64,000 bases of DNA from Streptomyces violens (GCF_000717745.1 NZ_JOBH01000015.1:121162-185161); one strand, 5' to 3'. Positions 1-10,509 are shown, counted from the first letter of the stretch. Numbers and translations: made by a program. The notes: generated by a model from the letters alone, not told the origin.

Positions 1-92
1 GCGTCGCGGAGCCGGTCGGCGAGGTGGGCGAGCGGGCTGCGGCGGAGCGCCGCGGGGCCCGGGGCGGTGTCGGTGACGGTCGGCTCAGCCAT
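1..92 (-). CDS. soxG: sarcosine oxidase gamma subunit, N-terminal end only
   Basis: Only the first 30 or so codons are inside the window; the gene runs off the left edge. It starts with ATG at 92 and overlaps the last 8 bases of soxA (ATGGCTGA), so it is almost certainly translated with soxA. The visible peptide begins [20 protein letters not shown], which fits the unstructured start of SoxG proteins. In the family, gamma is the small structural subunit of heterotetrameric sarcosine oxidase and helps bind folate and FMN at the subunit interface. The call rests mainly on position as the last gene of glyA-soxBDAG, because too little sequence is present for a domain match. Confidence 0.8.
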   Translation of the reverse strand, partial: MAEPTVTDTAPGPAALRRSPLAHLADRLRD

Positions 93-2976
93 CGCGCTTG
101 GTCCCTTCGGGGTCGTAGAGGACGGGTCCGGAGACCTCGACGGGTACGAGGTCGTCGCCGACGACGGCGAGCAGGGTCTCGCCGATCCGGTCGCGCCCCG
201 ACTTGACCAGCGCCAGGCCGAACGGGCGGCCGAGCGCCGGGCTGTAGTAGGCGGAGGTGACATGACCGAGCATCGGCACGGGCCCGGCCTCGGGGGTGAC
301 GGGCACGCCCTGGTCGATGAGTTGGGTGCCTTCGGGGAGCCGCGTGGTGCGGTCGGTGGGGAGCACGCCCACCAGGTGCTTGCGGTCGGCGCGGGTGGTG
401 TCGGCCCGGGCGAAGGAGCGCTTGCCGACGAAGTCCTTCAGCTTGGAGACCACCCAGGACATTCCGGCGTCCTGCGGGGTGACCGTGCCGTCGGTGTCCT
501 GGCCGACGATAATGAAGCCCTTTTCGGCCCGCAGCACGTGCATGGTCTCGGTGCCGTACGGCGTGATGCCGTACGGGCGGCCCGCCTCGTACACCTCGTC
601 CCAGACGGCCCGGCCGTACCAGGACGAGACGTTGATCTCGAAGGCCAGCTCGCCGGAGAAGGAGATCCGGCAGACCCGCGCCGGCACGCCGGAGGCGAGG
701 GTGGTCTCGCGGAAGGTCATGAAGGGGAACGCGTCGTTGGAGACGTCCAGGTCCGGGGCGACCCGGGCGATCACCTCGCGCGACTTCGGGCCGACGACGG
801 CGACCGTGGTCCACTGCTCGGTGACCGAGGTGCACTTCACGTCCAGCTCGGGCCACTCGGTCTGCAGCCACTCCTCCAGCCAGTCCAGCACGGTCGCGGC
901 GTTGCCGGTCGTCGTGGTCATGAAGTAGCGGTCGTCGGCGACGCGCAGGGTCACTCCGTCGTCGAAGATCATGCCGTCGGGCTTGCACATCACGCCGTAG
1001 CGCGCGAAGCCGGGCTTCAGCTTCTTGAAGCCGTTGGTGTAGATGCGGTTGAGGAATTCACCGGCGTCCGAGCCCCAGATCTCGATCTTGCCGAGGGTGG
1101 AGGCGTCCATGAAGGCGACACCCTCGCGGGCCGCCCGGCATTCCCGCTGCACCGCGGCGTCCATGTCCTCGCCGGGCTGCGGGTAGTACCACGGCCGCTT
1201 CCACTGCCCGACGTCCTCGAACTCGGCGCCGTGCTCGACGTGCCAGTCATGGACGGCCGTGCGGCGCTCGGGGTCGAAGAGCTCGCCGCGCTCGCGCCCG
1301 GCGAGCGCCGCGAAGGAGACGGGCGTGTACGGGGCACGGTAGGTCGTCGTCCCGATGGCACCGGGCGAGACGGGCGCGTCCCCCTCCTTCAGCAACTCCC
1401 CGATGACGCCGATGGCGTTGACGCCGGAGGTCTTGCCCTGGTCGTTGGCGGTGCCGAGTGAGGTGTACCGCTTGACGTGTTCGGCGCCGCGCATCCCGGC
1501 GCCGGTGGAGCGCCGCACGTCGGCGACGGTCACATCGCGCTGGAGGTCGACGAAGTGGGTGTCCCAGGCGCCGGGGTCGTCGCCCTCGCCGGGGACGAGC
1601 CAGAGGGGGCGTACGGGCGACGGGGGTTCCGGGGTGCGCGCGGCCGGGACATCGGCCGCGCAGCCGGCGTCCGCGGCGGCCTGCGCCCCGGCCCTGGCGC
1701 CGTCCGCGACGCAGCCGGCCAGGTCGTACGTGCCGCACACCGCACCGGCGTGCCACTGGCCCTGCACCGGCTCCGTCGGTATGAAGCCCGCCAGAGCGTC
1801 GTCCCAGCGCAGCTTCCCCTGCCGCTGGCTGTGCAGGTGCACGACCGGGCTCCAGCCGCCGGAGACCGCGAGCAGGTCGCAGTCGAAGGACCGGGCGGGG
1901 CCCGTCAGTTGCCCGTCCTCGTCCAGGGCGCGCACGGTGACGCCGGTCAGCCGCGGGTCCCCCGCGGTGCCGGTGACCGTGCTGCCGGTCAGCACCTCGA
2001 CCCCGGTGGACGTGGCGAACTCCCCTGCCCGGTCCGAGAGTTCGGTACGGGAGTCGACGACGGTCGCGACCTCGATGCCGGCCGCGCAGAGGTCGGCCGC
2101 CGTCTCGTACGCGCTGTCGTTGGTGGTGGTGACGACGACGCGCGCGCCGGGCGCCACGGCGTACCGGTTGAGGTACGTCCGGACGGCGGAGGCGAGCATG
2201 ACACCGGGGCGGTCGTTGTCCGCGAAGACCAGCGGCCGTTCGTGGGCGCCGGTGGCCAGCACGATCTGTGCCGCCCTGATGTGCCACAGCCGCTGCCGCG
2301 AGACGCCCTCGGGCGCATCGGCGCCGAGGTGGTCGGTGCGGCGCTGCACGGCGAGGACGTAGTTGTCGTCGTACGAGCCGAAGGCGGTCGTACGGGAGAG
2401 GACGACGGTCTCGGGCGCCGCGTCGAGCGCGGCCCGGGTCTCCTGTACCCAGGCGAGCGCGTCCCGGCCGCCGACCGTCTCGCCGCGTCCGGAGAGCAAC
2501 GAGCCGCCGCATTCGGGCTGTTCATCGAGGAGGATCACTCGGGCGCCGGTGGCCGAGGCGGTGGCGGCGGCCGCGAGACCGGCCGGGCCCGCGCCGATGA
2601 CCAGCACGTCGGTGTGTACGTACTTCTTGTCGTACACGGCGGGATCGGGGGTGGGGTCCAGCCGGCCCTGGCCGGAGAGGGTGGTGGCGGACAGTCCGTC
2701 GTACAGCTCCACGGTGGTGGCCGGGAGCATGCCTTCCGAGCAGGGCCCGGCGAGCTGAAGGAGCGCGTTGGGCTCCTCGACGCCGGCGGCGGTGATGCCG
2801 CGGGGGCGGCCGCGGTAGATCGACGGTGCGACCTCCATGGCGCCCGCCGCGAGCAGCGCTGAGGCGACCGTGTCGCCCGGGTGGCCGGTCAGTTCGCGCC
2901 CGTCGACGGTGAAGCGGAGCGGGGTGGTGCGGTCGATGCGGCCTCTGAACGGGAGGCGGCGGTGCTGGTCGGTCAT
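85..2976 (-). CDS. soxA: sarcosine oxidase alpha subunit
   Basis: 963 residues, the normal length for SoxA. It oxidises sarcosine together with SoxB, passing the methyl group to tetrahydrofolate. The N-terminus (about 15-95) is a ferredoxin-like fold ([19 protein letters not shown]). At about 150 comes a dinucleotide-binding motif ([15 protein letters not shown]) for NAD, followed by a pyridine-nucleotide-disulfide-oxidoreductase-like region. The last 380 residues are a GcvT/aminomethyltransferase domain that binds folate ([20 protein letters not shown]). The reading frame stays open far upstream through soxD and soxB, but that extension is out-of-frame sense of other genes. The true start is the ATG at 2976, which overlaps the soxD stop as ATGA. 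The stop overlaps soxG. Confidence 0.95.
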   Translation of the reverse strand: MTDQHRRLPFRGRIDRTTPLRFTVDGRELTGHPGDTVASALLAAGAMEVAPSIYRGRPRGITAAGVEEPNALLQLAGPCSEGMLPATTVELYDGLSATTLSGQGRLDPTPDPAVYDKKYVHTDVLVIGAGPAGLAAAATASATGARVILLDEQPECGGSLLSGRGETVGGRDALAWVQETRAALDAAPETVVLSRTTAFGSYDDNYVLAVQRRTDHLGADAPEGVSRQRLWHIRAAQIVLATGAHERPLVFADNDRPGVMLASAVRTYLNRYAVAPGARVVVTTTNDSAYETAADLCAAGIEVATVVDSRTELSDRAGEFATSTGVEVLTGSTVTGTAGDPRLTGVTVRALDEDGQLTGPARSFDCDLLAVSGGWSPVVHLHSQRQGKLRWDDALAGFIPTEPVQGQWHAGAVCGTYDLAGCVADGARAGAQAAADAGCAADVPAARTPEPPSPVRPLWLVPGEGDDPGAWDTHFVDLQRDVTVADVRRSTGAGMRGAEHVKRYTSLGTANDQGKTSGVNAIGVIGELLKEGDAPVSPGAIGTTTYRAPYTPVSFAALAGRERGELFDPERRTAVHDWHVEHGAEFEDVGQWKRPWYYPQPGEDMDAAVQRECRAAREGVAFMDASTLGKIEIWGSDAGEFLNRIYTNGFKKLKPGFARYGVMCKPDGMIFDDGVTLRVADDRYFMTTTTGNAATVLDWLEEWLQTEWPELDVKCTSVTEQWTTVAVVGPKSREVIARVAPDLDVSNDAFPFMTFRETTLASGVPARVCRISFSGELAFEINVSSWYGRAVWDEVYEAGRPYGITPYGTETMHVLRAEKGFIIVGQDTDGTVTPQDAGMSWVVSKLKDFVGKRSFARADTTRADRKHLVGVLPTDRTTRLPEGTQLIDQGVPVTPEAGPVPMLGHVTSAYYSPALGRPFGLALVKSGRDRIGETLLAVVGDDLVPVEVSGPVLYDPEGTKRDG

Positions 2977-3269
2977 CGGTTCCCTCCCTCGGACAGGACG
3001 TCGGGGCGCGGCTCGTCGAGCCGGTAAGTGGCCAGCACCTGGTAGGTGGCGGTGTCGCGGACGGCGTTGAACCAGCGGCGGCAGCCGGTGGCGTGCATCC
3101 ACCGCTCGGCGAACGGGCCCTTGGGGTTGTCGCGGTAGAAGACGTACTCGGCCCACTGCCGGTCGTCGAGCGCGTGCGGATCGGCGGGGAACGGGACGTG
3201 GGCCTGGCCCCCGTAGTGGAATTCGGTCTCGTCGCGGGGACCGCACCATGGGCAATTGAGTCGGAGCAC
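2973..3269 (-). CDS. soxD: sarcosine oxidase delta subunit
   Basis: 98 residues beginning [17 protein letters not shown]. The CPWCG pair close to the N-terminus is the zinc-binding signature of SoxD, the small structural subunit. The body carries the conserved [16 protein letters not shown] and [13 protein letters not shown] stretches. The gene lies 12 bases behind soxB and overlaps soxA by 4 bases, as expected for stoichiometric subunits of one complex. Confidence 0.95.
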   Translation of the reverse strand: MLRLNCPWCGPRDETEFHYGGQAHVPFPADPHALDDRQWAEYVFYRDNPKGPFAERWMHATGCRRWFNAVRDTATYQVLATYRLDEPRPDVLSEGGNR

Positions 3270-3281
3270 CGTGCCGTCCTC

Positions 3282-4502
3282 TCAGTGGGCCACGGCAGCG
3301 GCGCCGTGTTCGTCGATCAGGGCGCCCGTGACGAAGCGGTCCAGGGCGAAGGGGGCGTTGAGGGGGTGCGGGGCGCCGGTGGCGATGGTGTGCGCGAAGG
3401 TCCAGCCGGCCGCCGGGGTGGCCTTGAAACCGCCGGTCCCCCAGCCGCAGTTGACGTACATGTTCTCCACGGGCGTGGTGCCGATGATCGGCGAGGCGTC
3501 CGGCGTGACATCGACGATGCCGCCCCACGTGCGCAGCACATGGGCGCGCGCGAAGACCGGGAACAGCTCCACCGCCGCGGCCATCTGCTCCTCGATGACG
3601 TGGAACGCGCCGCGCTGCCCGTACCCGTTGTACGAGTCGACGCCCGCGCCCATCACCAGCTCGCCCTTGTGCGCCTGCGAGACGTACACATGCACGTGGT
3701 TGGACATCACGACGGTCGGGTGCACCGGCTCGTGCAGCTCGGAGACGAGCGCCTGGAGCGGGTGCGACTGCACGGGCAGCCGGAAGCCGGCCTTCTCGGC
3801 GAGGACGCTGCTGTGGCCCGAGCTCGCGAGGCCGACCCGGCCGGCGTTGATGCGCCCGCGGGTGGTCTCCACGCCGACGACCCGGTCGCCGTCCTTCACG
3901 AAGCCGGTGACCTCGCAGTGCTGGATGATGTCGACGCCCATCTCGTCGGCGCGGCGGGCCAGCGCCCAGGCGACGTGGTCGTGCTTGGCGATGCCGGCCC
4001 GGGGCTGGTAGGTGCCGCCGAGTACGGGATAGCGGGTGTCGGTGGAGACGTTGAGGATCGGACAGACCTCGGCGACCTGCTGCGGGTCCAGCCACTCCGC
4101 GTCCACGCCGTTGAGCTTGTTTGCACCGACGCGGCGGACGCCTTCCCGTACGTCCTGGAGGGTGTGCGCGAGGTTGAGGACGCCGCGCTGGCTGAACAGG
4201 AAGTCGTAGTCCAGCTCTTCGGGCAGCCCCTCCCACAGCTTCAGGGCGTGCTCGTAGATCCCCGCGCTCTCGTCCCAGAGGTAGTTGGAGCGGATGATCG
4301 TGGTGTTGCGGGCCATGTTGCCACCCGCCAGCCAGCCCTTCTCCAGGACGGCGACGTTGGTGATGCCGTGGACCTTGGCGAGGTAGTAGGCGGTGGCCAG
4401 GCCGTGTCCGCCGCCGCCGACGATCACGACGTCGTAGGAGGAGCGGGGTTCGGGGTTGCGCCAGAGGTGGTCGGGGTGCTCGGGCAACGGCGTCGTGCTC
4501 AT
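3282..4502 (-). CDS. soxB: sarcosine oxidase beta subunit
   Basis: 406 residues, full length for SoxB. This subunit holds the catalytic site: it carries non-covalent FAD and covalent FMN and demethylates sarcosine to glycine. The FAD-binding Rossmann motif is at about 24-34 ([20 protein letters not shown]). The DAO-family C-terminal signature is seen as [11 protein letters not shown] and [17 protein letters not shown] near the end. The start ATG overlaps the stop of glyA by 4 bases. The upstream glyA would consume the glycine and methylene-tetrahydrofolate that the oxidase makes. Confidence 0.95.
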   Translation of the reverse strand: MSTTPLPEHPDHLWRNPEPRSSYDVVIVGGGGHGLATAYYLAKVHGITNVAVLEKGWLAGGNMARNTTIIRSNYLWDESAGIYEHALKLWEGLPEELDYDFLFSQRGVLNLAHTLQDVREGVRRVGANKLNGVDAEWLDPQQVAEVCPILNVSTDTRYPVLGGTYQPRAGIAKHDHVAWALARRADEMGVDIIQHCEVTGFVKDGDRVVGVETTRGRINAGRVGLASSGHSSVLAEKAGFRLPVQSHPLQALVSELHEPVHPTVVMSNHVHVYVSQAHKGELVMGAGVDSYNGYGQRGAFHVIEEQMAAAVELFPVFARAHVLRTWGGIVDVTPDASPIIGTTPVENMYVNCGWGTGGFKATPAAGWTFAHTIATGAPHPLNAPFALDRFVTGALIDEHGAAAVAH

Positions 4503-5797
4503 ACGGTGGCTCCGTTCAGGCCCGGGTACAGCGGGAACTTGTCGGTGAGCGCGGTGACGCGGGCGCGCAGCGCGGTGGCGCGCTCGTCATCGGGCTCGTC
4601 CTTCAGCGTCTGCGCGATAATGTCGGCGACCTCGCGGAACTCCTCGGTCCCGAAGCCGCGGGTGGCGAGCGCCGGGGTGCCGATGCGCAGGCCGGAGGAG
4701 ACCATCGGGGGGCGGGGGTCGAAGGGGACGGCGTTGCGGTTGACGGTGATGCCGATGCGGTGCAGCCGGTCCTCGCCCTGCTGTCCGTCCAGGGCGGAGG
4801 CGCGCAGGTCGACGAGGACGAGGTGGACCTCCGTACCGCCGGTGAGCACGGAGACGCCGGTCTCGGCGACGTCGTCGGCGAGCAGCCGCCCGGCGAGGAT
4901 GCGCGCGCCCTCCAGGGTGCGTCGCTGCCGCTCCTTGAACTCCTCGGAGGCGGCGACCTTGAAGGCCACGGCCTTGGCGGCGATCACATGCTCCAGCGGG
5001 CCGCCCTGCTGACCGGGGAAGACGGCCGAGTTGATCTTCTTGGCGAGCTCCGCCTTGGAGAGGATCACACCGCCGCGCGGCCCGCCGAGCGTCTTGTGGG
5101 TGGTCGTGGTGACGACGTCGGCGTACGGCACGGGGCTGGGGTGCAGCCCGGTGGCGACCAGCCCGGCGAAGTGCGCCATGTCGACCATGAGGTACGCGCC
5201 GACCTCGTCCGCGATCCGGCGGAAGGCGGCGAAGTCGAGTTGGCGCGGATACGCCGACCAGCCCGCCACGATCATCTTCGGCCGGTGCTCACGGGCGAGT
5301 CGTGCGACCTCGTCCATGTCGATCCGCATGTCGTCCTTGCTGACGTGGTACGGGACGACGTTGTAGAGCTTGCCGGAGAAGTTGATGCGCATGCCGTGGG
5401 TGAGGTGCCCGCCGTGCGCGAGGTCCAGGCCGAGGATGGTGTCGCCCGGCTTGAGCAGCGCGAACATCGCGGCGGCGTTGGCCTGCGCGCCGGAGTGCGG
5501 CTGCACGTTGGCGGCCTCGGCGCCGAACAGTTCCTTGATCCGGTCGATCGCGATCTGCTCGACCACGTCGACGTGCTCGCAGCCCCCGTAGTAGCGGCGG
5601 CCGGGGTACCCCTCGGCGTACTTGTTGGTCAGGACCGAGCCCTGCGCCTCCATGACGGCGGCCGGCGCGAAGTTCTCCGACGCGATCATTTCCAGGGTCG
5701 ACTGCTGACGGTGGAGCTCGGCACCGACGGCGGCCGCGACCTCGGGGTCGAGCGCGCCGAGCGGTGACGTGAGGGCGTTCGAAGCATTCGCTGCCAT
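4499..5797 (-). CDS. glyA: serine hydroxymethyltransferase
   Basis: 432 residues. GlyA interconverts glycine plus 5,10-methylene-tetrahydrofolate and serine using [14 protein letters not shown] near the N-terminus and the PLP-lysine context [16 protein letters not shown] are both diagnostic. A longer in-frame reading upstream was rejected: the start ATG at 5797 ([14 protein letters not shown]) has a good ribosome site (AGGAG about 10 bases upstream) and matches the family's length. It is the first gene of the sox operon, with a 4-base overlap to soxB. Placing GlyA here lets the cell turn sarcosine-derived glycine and one-carbon units into serine. Because of the operon it is probably a catabolic paralogue rather than the housekeeping copy. 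Confidence 0.95.
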   Translation of the reverse strand: MAANASNALTSPLGALDPEVAAAVGAELHRQQSTLEMIASENFAPAAVMEAQGSVLTNKYAEGYPGRRYYGGCEHVDVVEQIAIDRIKELFGAEAANVQPHSGAQANAAAMFALLKPGDTILGLDLAHGGHLTHGMRINFSGKLYNVVPYHVSKDDMRIDMDEVARLAREHRPKMIVAGWSAYPRQLDFAAFRRIADEVGAYLMVDMAHFAGLVATGLHPSPVPYADVVTTTTHKTLGGPRGGVILSKAELAKKINSAVFPGQQGGPLEHVIAAKAVAFKVAASEEFKERQRRTLEGARILAGRLLADDVAETGVSVLTGGTEVHLVLVDLRASALDGQQGEDRLHRIGITVNRNAVPFDPRPPMVSSGLRIGTPALATRGFGTEEFREVADIIAQTLKDEPDDERATALRARVTALTDKFPLYPGLNGATV

Positions 5798-5891
5798 CTG
5801 CGCACTCCTAGAATCCAGCTGAAGAGCAACTGATATATCATGCTGTGCGGTAAGGTATGTGAGTCCGGAGAACAGGTCAAGAGGTGGCTTG
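5798..5891. promoter_or_regulatory. divergent promoter region of glyA-sox operon and GntR gene, with TGATATATCA dyad
   Basis: This 94-base spacer separates the divergent glyA and GntR starts. It is unusually AT-rich for the window and contains the perfect 10-base palindrome TGATATATCA at 5831-5840. AT-rich dyads of this type are common operators of FCD-type GntR regulators. It is therefore a good candidate site for the adjacent GntR protein to control both directions. The assignment of regulator to site is inference. Confidence 0.55.
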
Positions 5892-6563
5892 ATGAGCGGT
5901 CCGAAGTCCAGGTCAGAGGAGCGGCAAGAGGAGCTGTCGCTCGCCGAGCAGGCGTACCGCGCCATCCGCGACCGACTGATCATGCTGGACATCCGCCCCG
6001 GCGCGCCGATCAACGAGGACCAGCTCTCCCAGTCCCTCGGCTTCGGCCGCACCCCGGTGCGCGAGGCGCTCAAACGCCTCCAGTACGAGCGGCTGATCGC
6101 CACCTTCCCCCGCCGCGGCACCTTCGCCACCGAGGTCAACATCACCGACCTCGCGCACATCTCCGAGGTCCGCCGGCAGCTGGAGCCGATGGCCGCGGCG
6201 CAGGCGGCCCGCCGCGCCACCGCCGCGGACCGCGCCCGGCTGACCGAGCTGCTGCGGGAGCTGGAGACCGCGGGCGAGCAGGGCCGCAGCCCCGACGACC
6301 TGATGCGCCTCGACCTCGCGGTGCACCGCGCGATCTACGCCGCCACGCACAACCCGTACCTGGAAGACACCCTCGTCGCCTACGACAACCTCGCCACCCG
6401 CGTGTGGTGTCTCTTCGTCGACCGCCTCCCCGGCATGGCGGGCCACATCGGCGAGCACGGCCCGCTGCTCCGCACCATCACGGCCGCCGACCCGGACAAG
6501 GCCGCCGAACTGGCCCGCAGCCACGTCGAGGGCTTCGAGCAGGCAATCCGCGAGGCGATCTGA
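5892..6563 (+). CDS. GntR family regulator, FCD subfamily, likely sox operon regulator
   Basis: 223 residues. The N-terminal winged helix-turn-helix spans about 15-80 ([18 protein letters not shown], then [17 protein letters not shown]). The C-terminal FCD ligand-binding domain runs from about 90 to 220 and has the metal/ligand pattern D..VHRAIY..THNPYL and a late HVEGF. The start at 5892 follows GAGGTGG; an in-frame ATG at 5859 has no such site. It is divergent from glyA-sox, so control of sarcosine or glycine catabolism is the simplest job. The ligand is not known. The IclR gene starts only 2 bases after its stop. Confidence 0.85.
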   Translation: MSGPKSRSEERQEELSLAEQAYRAIRDRLIMLDIRPGAPINEDQLSQSLGFGRTPVREALKRLQYERLIATFPRRGTFATEVNITDLAHISEVRRQLEPMAAAQAARRATAADRARLTELLRELETAGEQGRSPDDLMRLDLAVHRAIYAATHNPYLEDTLVAYDNLATRVWCLFVDRLPGMAGHIGEHGPLLRTITAADPDKAAELARSHVEGFEQAIREAI

Positions 6564-6565
6564 CC

Positions 6566-7387
6566 GTGGCTGACAACCGGAGGGACAAGAACGCCGACGC
6601 CTCCGGCGAGAACCGCGGCGTCTCCGTCCTGCACAACGGCATATCCGTACTGCGCACGTTCAGCGCCGCGGAACCACTGCTGGGCGTCACGGACATCGCC
6701 GCCCGCATCGGCCTCCACAAGAGCACGGTCTCCCGCCTCCTGGCCACGCTGGAGAAGGAGGGGCTGGTCGAACGGGACCCGGAGACCCGGCGGTTCCGGC
6801 TGGGTCTGGGGGTCATCGCCATGGCGGGCCCGCTCCTGGCCGACCTCGACGTACGCCGGGTCGCCCATCCCGTCCTGCAGGAGCTGGCCCGGCGCACCGG
6901 CGAGACCTCGGCGCTGATGCTCTGGAACGGTTCCGAGTCGCTCTCCGTCGAGCAGGTGCCCAGCCGCCACGAGGTCAAGCACACCACCCCGCTGGGCACT
7001 CGGTACCACACCGCGCACAGCGCCTCGGTACAGGTCTTCCTCAGCCGGCTGACCGAGGAGCGGGCCCGCACGCTGCTCACCAACGGCACGCTCGTCCCGC
7101 CGGGCCGGGACGACGACACGGCCCTGAACATGTATCTCCGGCGTCTCCGTGAGGCCCGGGAGCGCGGCTACGCCGTCAACTACGGGGAGACCAGCCTGCA
7201 GGAAGTGGGCGTCGCCGCACCGGTGTTCGACCACCGGGGCGACCTCGCGGCCGCCGTGCTGGCCTCGGCGCCGCGCTTCCGCGTCTCCCCCGACCAGCTG
7301 CCGGTGCTCGGCGACGCCGTGCGCGCCGCCGCCGACATGGTCACCGAGCGGCTCGGCGGCCACCGCCCGGCGGGCGACGGCGGCTGA
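6566..7387 (+). CDS. IclR family transcriptional regulator
   Basis: 273 residues from a GTG start 2 bases after the GntR stop, so the two regulators form one transcript. The N-terminal winged HTH is at about 20-80 (GVTDIAARIGLHKSTVSRLLATL). The C-terminal IclR effector domain runs from about 95 to 265, including the characteristic stretch YAVNYGETSLQEVGVAAPVFD. In-frame sequence upstream of the GTG belongs to the GntR gene read in another frame. In Streptomyces, IclR genes next to the sox locus are plausible regulators of one-carbon or glycine catabolism, but nothing in the sequence names the effector. Confidence 0.85.
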   Translation: MADNRRDKNADASGENRGVSVLHNGISVLRTFSAAEPLLGVTDIAARIGLHKSTVSRLLATLEKEGLVERDPETRRFRLGLGVIAMAGPLLADLDVRRVAHPVLQELARRTGETSALMLWNGSESLSVEQVPSRHEVKHTTPLGTRYHTAHSASVQVFLSRLTEERARTLLTNGTLVPPGRDDDTALNMYLRRLREARERGYAVNYGETSLQEVGVAAPVFDHRGDLAAAVLASAPRFRVSPDQLPVLGDAVRAAADMVTERLGGHRPAGDGG

Positions 7388-7442
7388 TCCACAGCGGCTG
7401 GTGCACGGCCGACCGGCACGGCGATCCGGTCCGTGAGGCTCT

Positions 7443-7467
7443 GCCCCGGGTTTCCCTGACCCGGGGC
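7443..7467 (+). terminator. hairpin downstream of the GntR-IclR pair
   Basis: A perfect 9-base inverted repeat, GCCCCGGGT and ACCCGGGGC, is separated by a 7-base loop. It lies 56 bases after the IclR stop. No U-tract follows, which is usual for actinobacterial terminators. No gene is visible from 7388 to 7615 apart from this element. Confidence 0.5.
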
Positions 7468-7615
7468 GGATTTGGGACCGTGTACGGGAGGGGACCGGGG
7501 GAACTCGACAGCACCGCGCGGCAGTGGCCTGCGGCGCGGGGGCCCGGCGGCGACGGTCCACCGTCGAGCCACAGCGCGGCGGCCCGCCCGCGCCGGACCG
7601 GTCGAGGTGACCCTG

Positions 7616-8197
7616 ATGACGACAACAGCACAGCCCAGAGCGACAGTCGAGCCCAGAGCGGCGGTACCGCCGGGAGCTACCACGCAGGCCCCTTCGCCCG
7701 AGGAAATGCGGCGGGCCATGGGGGCGTTCGCGACCGGGGTGACGGTGGTGACCGCGGTGGACGGCGGCGAACCCGTCGGATTCACCTGCCAGTCCTTCGC
7801 CTCGGTGTCCCTGACTCCCCCGCTGGTGCTGTTCTGCGCCGACCACCGGGGACGCAGCTGGCCCCGCATCCGGGCGGCCGGCCGCTTCACGGCCAATGTG
7901 CTCGCCGAGGACCAGACCGAGCTGTGCGCGCGCTTCGGGTCGCGCGCCGGCCGGAAGTACGAAGGACTCGGCTGGGACCTGTCCCGATGGGGCACGCCGT
8001 CGCTGCGCGGGGTCCTCGCGCGGGTGCACGCCGAGATCACCGCCGTGCACGGCGCAGGCGACCACGATGTGGTGATCGGGCGCGTCCTCGCGGTGGAGAC
8101 CGCCCGCGAGGCCCGCCCGCTGCTCTTCTTCCGCGGCCGGTTCATCAGAACCGTGGCCGCCGCTCCGCCTCCGGGCCGGCCTCGGCCACTGCCCTGA
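7616..8197 (+). CDS. flavin reductase family protein (NADH:FMN oxidoreductase-like)
   Basis: 193 residues. The fold is the flavin-reductase-like split barrel: MRRAMGAFATGVTVVT at about 40-55, GFTCQSFASVSLTPPLV (the FMN-binding segment), GRFTANVLAEDQ, and a late DHDVVIGRVLAVE. Such proteins supply reduced FMN or FAD to a partner monooxygenase. No obvious flavin monooxygenase is adjacent, so the partner is unknown. The ATG at 7616 follows GAGGTGA; longer in-frame readings lack support. The first 35 residues are a low-complexity Ala/Thr/Pro leader. It converges on the phosphatase gene with a 9-base gap. Confidence 0.85.
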   Translation: MTTTAQPRATVEPRAAVPPGATTQAPSPEEMRRAMGAFATGVTVVTAVDGGEPVGFTCQSFASVSLTPPLVLFCADHRGRSWPRIRAAGRFTANVLAEDQTELCARFGSRAGRKYEGLGWDLSRWGTPSLRGVLARVHAEITAVHGAGDHDVVIGRVLAVETAREARPLLFFRGRFIRTVAAAPPPGRPRPLP

Positions 8198-8206
8198 TGA
8201 ACCGGT

Positions 8207-10321
8207 TCACAGCACGGTCGTCGAGCCCTCCGGTTCCTGGCCCTCCGGCCCCGGCAGCCGGGCGGCGATCACCGCGATGTCGTCGTTGCTGGTGGCGGAC
8301 GGGCCCTCGATCAGGGCGCGGCAGAATTCGTCCAGCGGCTCGTCGGCGAGCCGCGCGGCGTGCCGGCGCAGCCGTTCCAGGCCCTGGTCGATGTCCTCGT
8401 CGGCACGTTCCACGAGACCGTCGGTGTAGAGCAGGACGATGCTGCCCGGCGGCAGCGGTTCGGTGGTGCTGGCCCGCTCCCTGTCCGGGGCCAGCCCGCC
8501 GAGCATGATGTCCTGCGCGGCCTCCAGGAACCGTGCCTCGCCGTCGGCCGTGACCAGCAGCGGCGGCGGGTGCCCCGCGACGCTGAAGTGCAGCTGCCGC
8601 GGCCCGCCGGACTCGCCCTCGATGCGCGCGTACACACAGGTCGCGGTGCCCTCCTCGGTGTCGAGGATCTGGGTGCTCACGTCCAGCCTGCGCAGGATGT
8701 CGCCGGGCGGCTCCTGCCGGTCGACGACCAGGCCGCGCAGCATGTTGCGCATCTTGCTCATCGTGACGGCGGCGGTCAGGTCGTGGCCGGCGACGTCTCC
8801 GATGATCAGCGTGGTGGCGCCGTCGGGCAGTACGAAGGAGTCGTACCAGTCGCCGCCGACCTCGTCCGCCATGGTGCTGGGCGTGTACCGGGCGACGATC
8901 TCCAGGCCGTCGACCGCGGGCGGATCGGTGAGCAGGCTCCGCTGCAGCGCGAGGGCGATGCGCTGGGTGTGCCGGAGCTCCAGGGCGTGGCTGAAGACCG
9001 GCAGGGACTGGTCCAGTACGGCCCGGATGAGGCCGAGTTCGTCGCGGCTGAACGGTTCCCGGCCGCGGCAGGCGTAGACGGTGAACACCGCGTGCACGCT
9101 CCCCGCGACGGTGACGGGGAACATGACGATGTCGTGCACCCCCGCGTTCTCCGCCCAGCCCTCCACGCCGGGCGGCACCTTCGCGGGCGGTACGGGGCCG
9201 GGGCCGAGGGTGCGGTGGACCGGACGGTGTTCGCGGATCGCCTGGTCGAAGGCCGAACCGGGTGTCACCCGTTCGGGGCGCAGCGGAGCCACGGCCGTCG
9301 GCAGCCCGTCCCGGATGGTGGCGGAGATCCGGTGGATGACCCGCCCCTCCCGCTCGGTGCCCGGCTCGCCCTCGGGAAAGAGGTACACCCCGCAGGCGTC
9401 GGCCAGCTCCGGCACGATCACCCGTCCCACCGCCGCGAAGGCATGGTCGGCGCGGGCCGACTCGGTCACCGCGGCGGACGCCCGCACCAGCAGCTCTTTG
9501 CGGCGCTCCGCCAGCCACTGGTCCTCGATGTCGGCACAGGCGCCGATCCACTCCACGACCCGGCCCGCCTCCCTGACGGGCACCGCGCGCAGCTCGCAGT
9601 GGCGGTGGCAGCCGTCCTTGTGGCGCAGCCGGAAGCGGTGCTGGAACAGGTCCGGCACCTCCCGGACCGCGCGCCGCCACGCCTCGGCGAGCGCAGCGCG
9701 GTCGTCGGGGTGCGCGGAGTCCAGCCAGCCGTCGCCCCGCAGCTCGTTCCACGACATGCCGGTGACCTGCTCCCAGCCGGGGCTGCGCTCGATGAGGCGG
9801 CCGTCCGGGCCGGTGACCCAGACCTTCTGCGCGCCGGCCGTGACCAGGCTCTGGTACCGGTGGAGCACCCGCAGCCGCTTCTCCGAGAGCAGCCGGGCCC
9901 GCTCCTTCGCGGTGACCTCGCCGGTGACCTCCATGGCCACCAGCAGCACGCCCACCTCCTCCGGCTCCCCCACCCGGCCCTCGGGCAGGGCCCGGGAGAA
10001 GCTGATGCTGAACCAGCGGTCCCGTACCTCGCCCCGCGCGTCCTCGATCCGTACCGGCCTGTCGGGGCCGATCTGCACCGGCTCACCCGTCCGGTACACC
10101 TGATCGAGCAGCGCGAAGTGCTCCCGCTGCTCCAGTTCGGACAGTGCCTCGCGGGCGGGCACGCCGAGCGGCCGGTTCCCGAAGAGCCGCCGGTAGACGG
10201 CGTTGGTGTACGCCAGAACGTGGTCGGGCCCGTGGAAGACGGCCACGGCCACCGGCGCCGGGTCGAACACGTCCAGCGCCGGGATGCCGGGTCCCTCACC
10301 GTCTGGCTGCTCGGTCACCAT
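8207..10321 (-). CDS. PAS-PAS-GAF-SpoIIE type PP2C protein phosphatase
   Basis: 704 residues, cytoplasmic, with no membrane segments. Domains in order: PAS at about 20-130 (APVAVAVFHGPDHVLAYTNA), a second PAS/PAC at about 155-275 (WEQVTGMSWNELRGDGWLD), GAF at about 290-445, and a SpoIIE/RsbU phosphatase domain at about 460-695. Metal-binding residues of the phosphatase are present (EVGGDWYDSF, IIGDVAGHD, LLYTDGLVE, NDDIAVIAARL). In the family it dephosphorylates a STAS anti-sigma-factor antagonist in response to signals sensed by PAS/GAF. A STAS gene lies 1.1 kb away. ATG 10321 has GGAAG 8 bases upstream; a GTG at 10336 is also possible. Confidence 0.9.
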   Translation of the reverse strand: MVTEQPDGEGPGIPALDVFDPAPVAVAVFHGPDHVLAYTNAVYRRLFGNRPLGVPAREALSELEQREHFALLDQVYRTGEPVQIGPDRPVRIEDARGEVRDRWFSISFSRALPEGRVGEPEEVGVLLVAMEVTGEVTAKERARLLSEKRLRVLHRYQSLVTAGAQKVWVTGPDGRLIERSPGWEQVTGMSWNELRGDGWLDSAHPDDRAALAEAWRRAVREVPDLFQHRFRLRHKDGCHRHCELRAVPVREAGRVVEWIGACADIEDQWLAERRKELLVRASAAVTESARADHAFAAVGRVIVPELADACGVYLFPEGEPGTEREGRVIHRISATIRDGLPTAVAPLRPERVTPGSAFDQAIREHRPVHRTLGPGPVPPAKVPPGVEGWAENAGVHDIVMFPVTVAGSVHAVFTVYACRGREPFSRDELGLIRAVLDQSLPVFSHALELRHTQRIALALQRSLLTDPPAVDGLEIVARYTPSTMADEVGGDWYDSFVLPDGATTLIIGDVAGHDLTAAVTMSKMRNMLRGLVVDRQEPPGDILRRLDVSTQILDTEEGTATCVYARIEGESGGPRQLHFSVAGHPPPLLVTADGEARFLEAAQDIMLGGLAPDRERASTTEPLPPGSIVLLYTDGLVERADEDIDQGLERLRRHAARLADEPLDEFCRALIEGPSATSNDDIAVIAARLPGPEGQEPEGSTTVL

Positions 10322-10437
10322 CACGCCCACTTCCACGTCGCGTATGCATTATTTCTACTCAATTGCGGGCGTTCCCGTCGGGCGAGACGCGTGATCGGGT
10401 GGGCCGGGTGCGGGGCTCTCGGGCGGGCCCCGATGCA

Positions 10438-10459
10438 GGCCGGCTGGAAATAGCCGGCC
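10438..10459 (+). other. hairpin in the 5' region of the kinase-like gene
   Basis: A perfect 8-base stem (GGCCGGCT / AGCCGGCC) has the 6-base loop GGAAAT and ends about 50 bases before the kinase-like start. It could be a leader structure or a terminator-like element. The rest of the 10322-10509 spacer holds the AT-rich stretch ATGCATTATTTCTACTC and no gene. Confidence 0.35.
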
Positions 10460-10509
10460 GGGCCCGCGGCGGCCCAGGGCCTCCCGGGCCCGCTGGCAGG
10501 ATGCTGGGC

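Noticed and set aside
67..1461. Long open frame on the plus strand opposite soxA
   Set aside because: It is antisense to a full-length SoxA with strong homology; the composition is the Gly/Val/Asp/Arg-rich pattern of GC-rich shadow frames, with no recognisable domain.
85..4236. Extended 1383-residue version of SoxA
   Set aside because: The upstream part is soxB and soxD sequence in another frame; the real start overlaps the soxD stop and gives the normal SoxA length.
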